From NCBI GenBank assembly GCA_031261885.1, contig JAISIU010000004.1, forward strand, positions 1 to 5,271: DNA of 5,271 nt. Reading direction: 5' to 3'. This DNA comes from Bifidobacteriaceae bacterium (GTDB lineage: Bacteria; Actinomycetota; Actinomycetes; Actinomycetales; WQXJ01). Positions 5,209-5,271 of this stretch are shown here, one piece after another. Both the position numbers and the translations under genes were made by a program. Numbering within the stretch: the stretch's first letter is position 1; the number at the start of each line of letters is the position of its first letter. Below the pieces are notes generated by a model. It worked only from the letters and a program-made list of their open reading frames with translations. It was not told where the DNA came from and made no database searches.

Positions 5209-5240
5209 GGCAAGGCCCTATTATTCCGCATGGCCGGTCC
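5204..5240. promoter_or_regulatory. 8-base inverted repeat around a TATTAT box, candidate operator
   Basis: GGACCGGC (5204-5211) and GCCGGTCC (5233-5240) are perfect inverted copies separated by 21 bases. The centre of symmetry falls in TATTAT (5219-5224), the most AT-rich patch in this region. The sequence between fdxA and the window edge therefore looks like a divergent or dyad-controlled promoter. No known regulator motif is recognised. Confidence 0.4.
5219..5224 (+). promoter_or_regulatory. Candidate -10 box for a rightward, possibly leaderless transcript
   Basis: TATTAT differs from the TATAAT consensus at one base and lies five bases before an ATG at 5230. The expected transcription start therefore falls at or next to that ATG, as in the leaderless mRNAs common in actinomycetes. 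No good -35 box is visible upstream. On the opposite strand, TAATAG here could equally be a -10 for fdxA. Confidence 0.35.
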
Positions 5241-5271
5241 CTTCCGATTGCGTCTGACGTTACACCAGCCG
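5230..5271 (+). CDS. Possible start of a divergent gene (14 codons, cut by window edge)
   Basis: ATG 5230 opens a frame MAGPFRLRLTLHQP that stays open to the last base of the window. It has no Shine-Dalgarno at normal spacing (AAGG at 5212-5215 is 14 bases away), but it would suit a leaderless start from the TATTAT box. Fourteen open codons in GC-rich DNA are weak evidence. The same stretch could instead be plain upstream region, or hold the tail of a minus-strand gene ending at the TAA at 5262-5260. I cannot suggest a product. Confidence 0.2.
   Translation, partial: MAGPFRLRLTLHQP

Noticed and set aside
5260..5271. Tail of an upstream minus-strand gene ending in Arg-Leu-Val-stop (TAA at 5262-5260).
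   Set aside because: Only three codons are visible, which is no evidence for a coding region. It is kept only as an alternative to the divergent start at 5230.

Overview
The window is GC-rich chromosomal DNA from an actinomycete (Actinomycetota). The evidence is the strong G/C bias at third codon positions, the GTG starts on four of the six genes, and the protein types: actinobacterial tetrahydrodipicolinate succinyltransferase (DapD), the matching aminotransferase (DapC) and a seven-iron ferredoxin. I cannot place it more finely, although a Streptosporangiales or Streptomyces-like relative would fit. I see no insertion sequence, CRISPR array, tRNA or rRNA.

Layout. Bases 1-97 hold the start of dapE on the minus strand. 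After a 44-base divergent gap, dapD (142-1131) and a membrane-anchored lysozyme-fold-like protein (1167-2108) run on the plus strand and are probably cotranscribed. They converge on a minus-strand citrate synthase gene, gltA (3526-2231). The 122-base convergent gap contains two hairpins that could end transcription from each side. Upstream of gltA is a 153-base spacer with a candidate promoter and an 11-base-period GTAAAG direct repeat. Next comes a tight minus-strand pair, fdxA (5136-4819) then dapC (4807-3680), with the dapC ribosome binding site overlapping the fdxA stop codon. The last 135 bases (5137-5271) are the fdxA upstream region. They carry an 8-base inverted repeat centred on a TATTAT box and possibly the start of a divergent gene.

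Together, DapD, DapC and DapE are three consecutive steps of the succinylase branch to LL-diaminopimelate, and so to lysine and the meso-diaminopimelate of peptidoglycan. DapD consumes succinyl-CoA, DapC transaminates the product with glutamate, and DapE releases succinate. The gene after dapD looks like a cell-surface peptidoglycan-active protein, so the plus-strand unit has a cell-wall theme. gltA sits between the two halves of the pathway but appears to have its own promoter and terminator, so it is a neighbour rather than an operon member. The content is largely housekeeping. The items most worth attention are the undescribed lysozyme-fold-like protein with its C-terminal domain, the dyad upstream of fdxA and the repeat at the gltA promoter. 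I found no convincing sign of a wholly new system.
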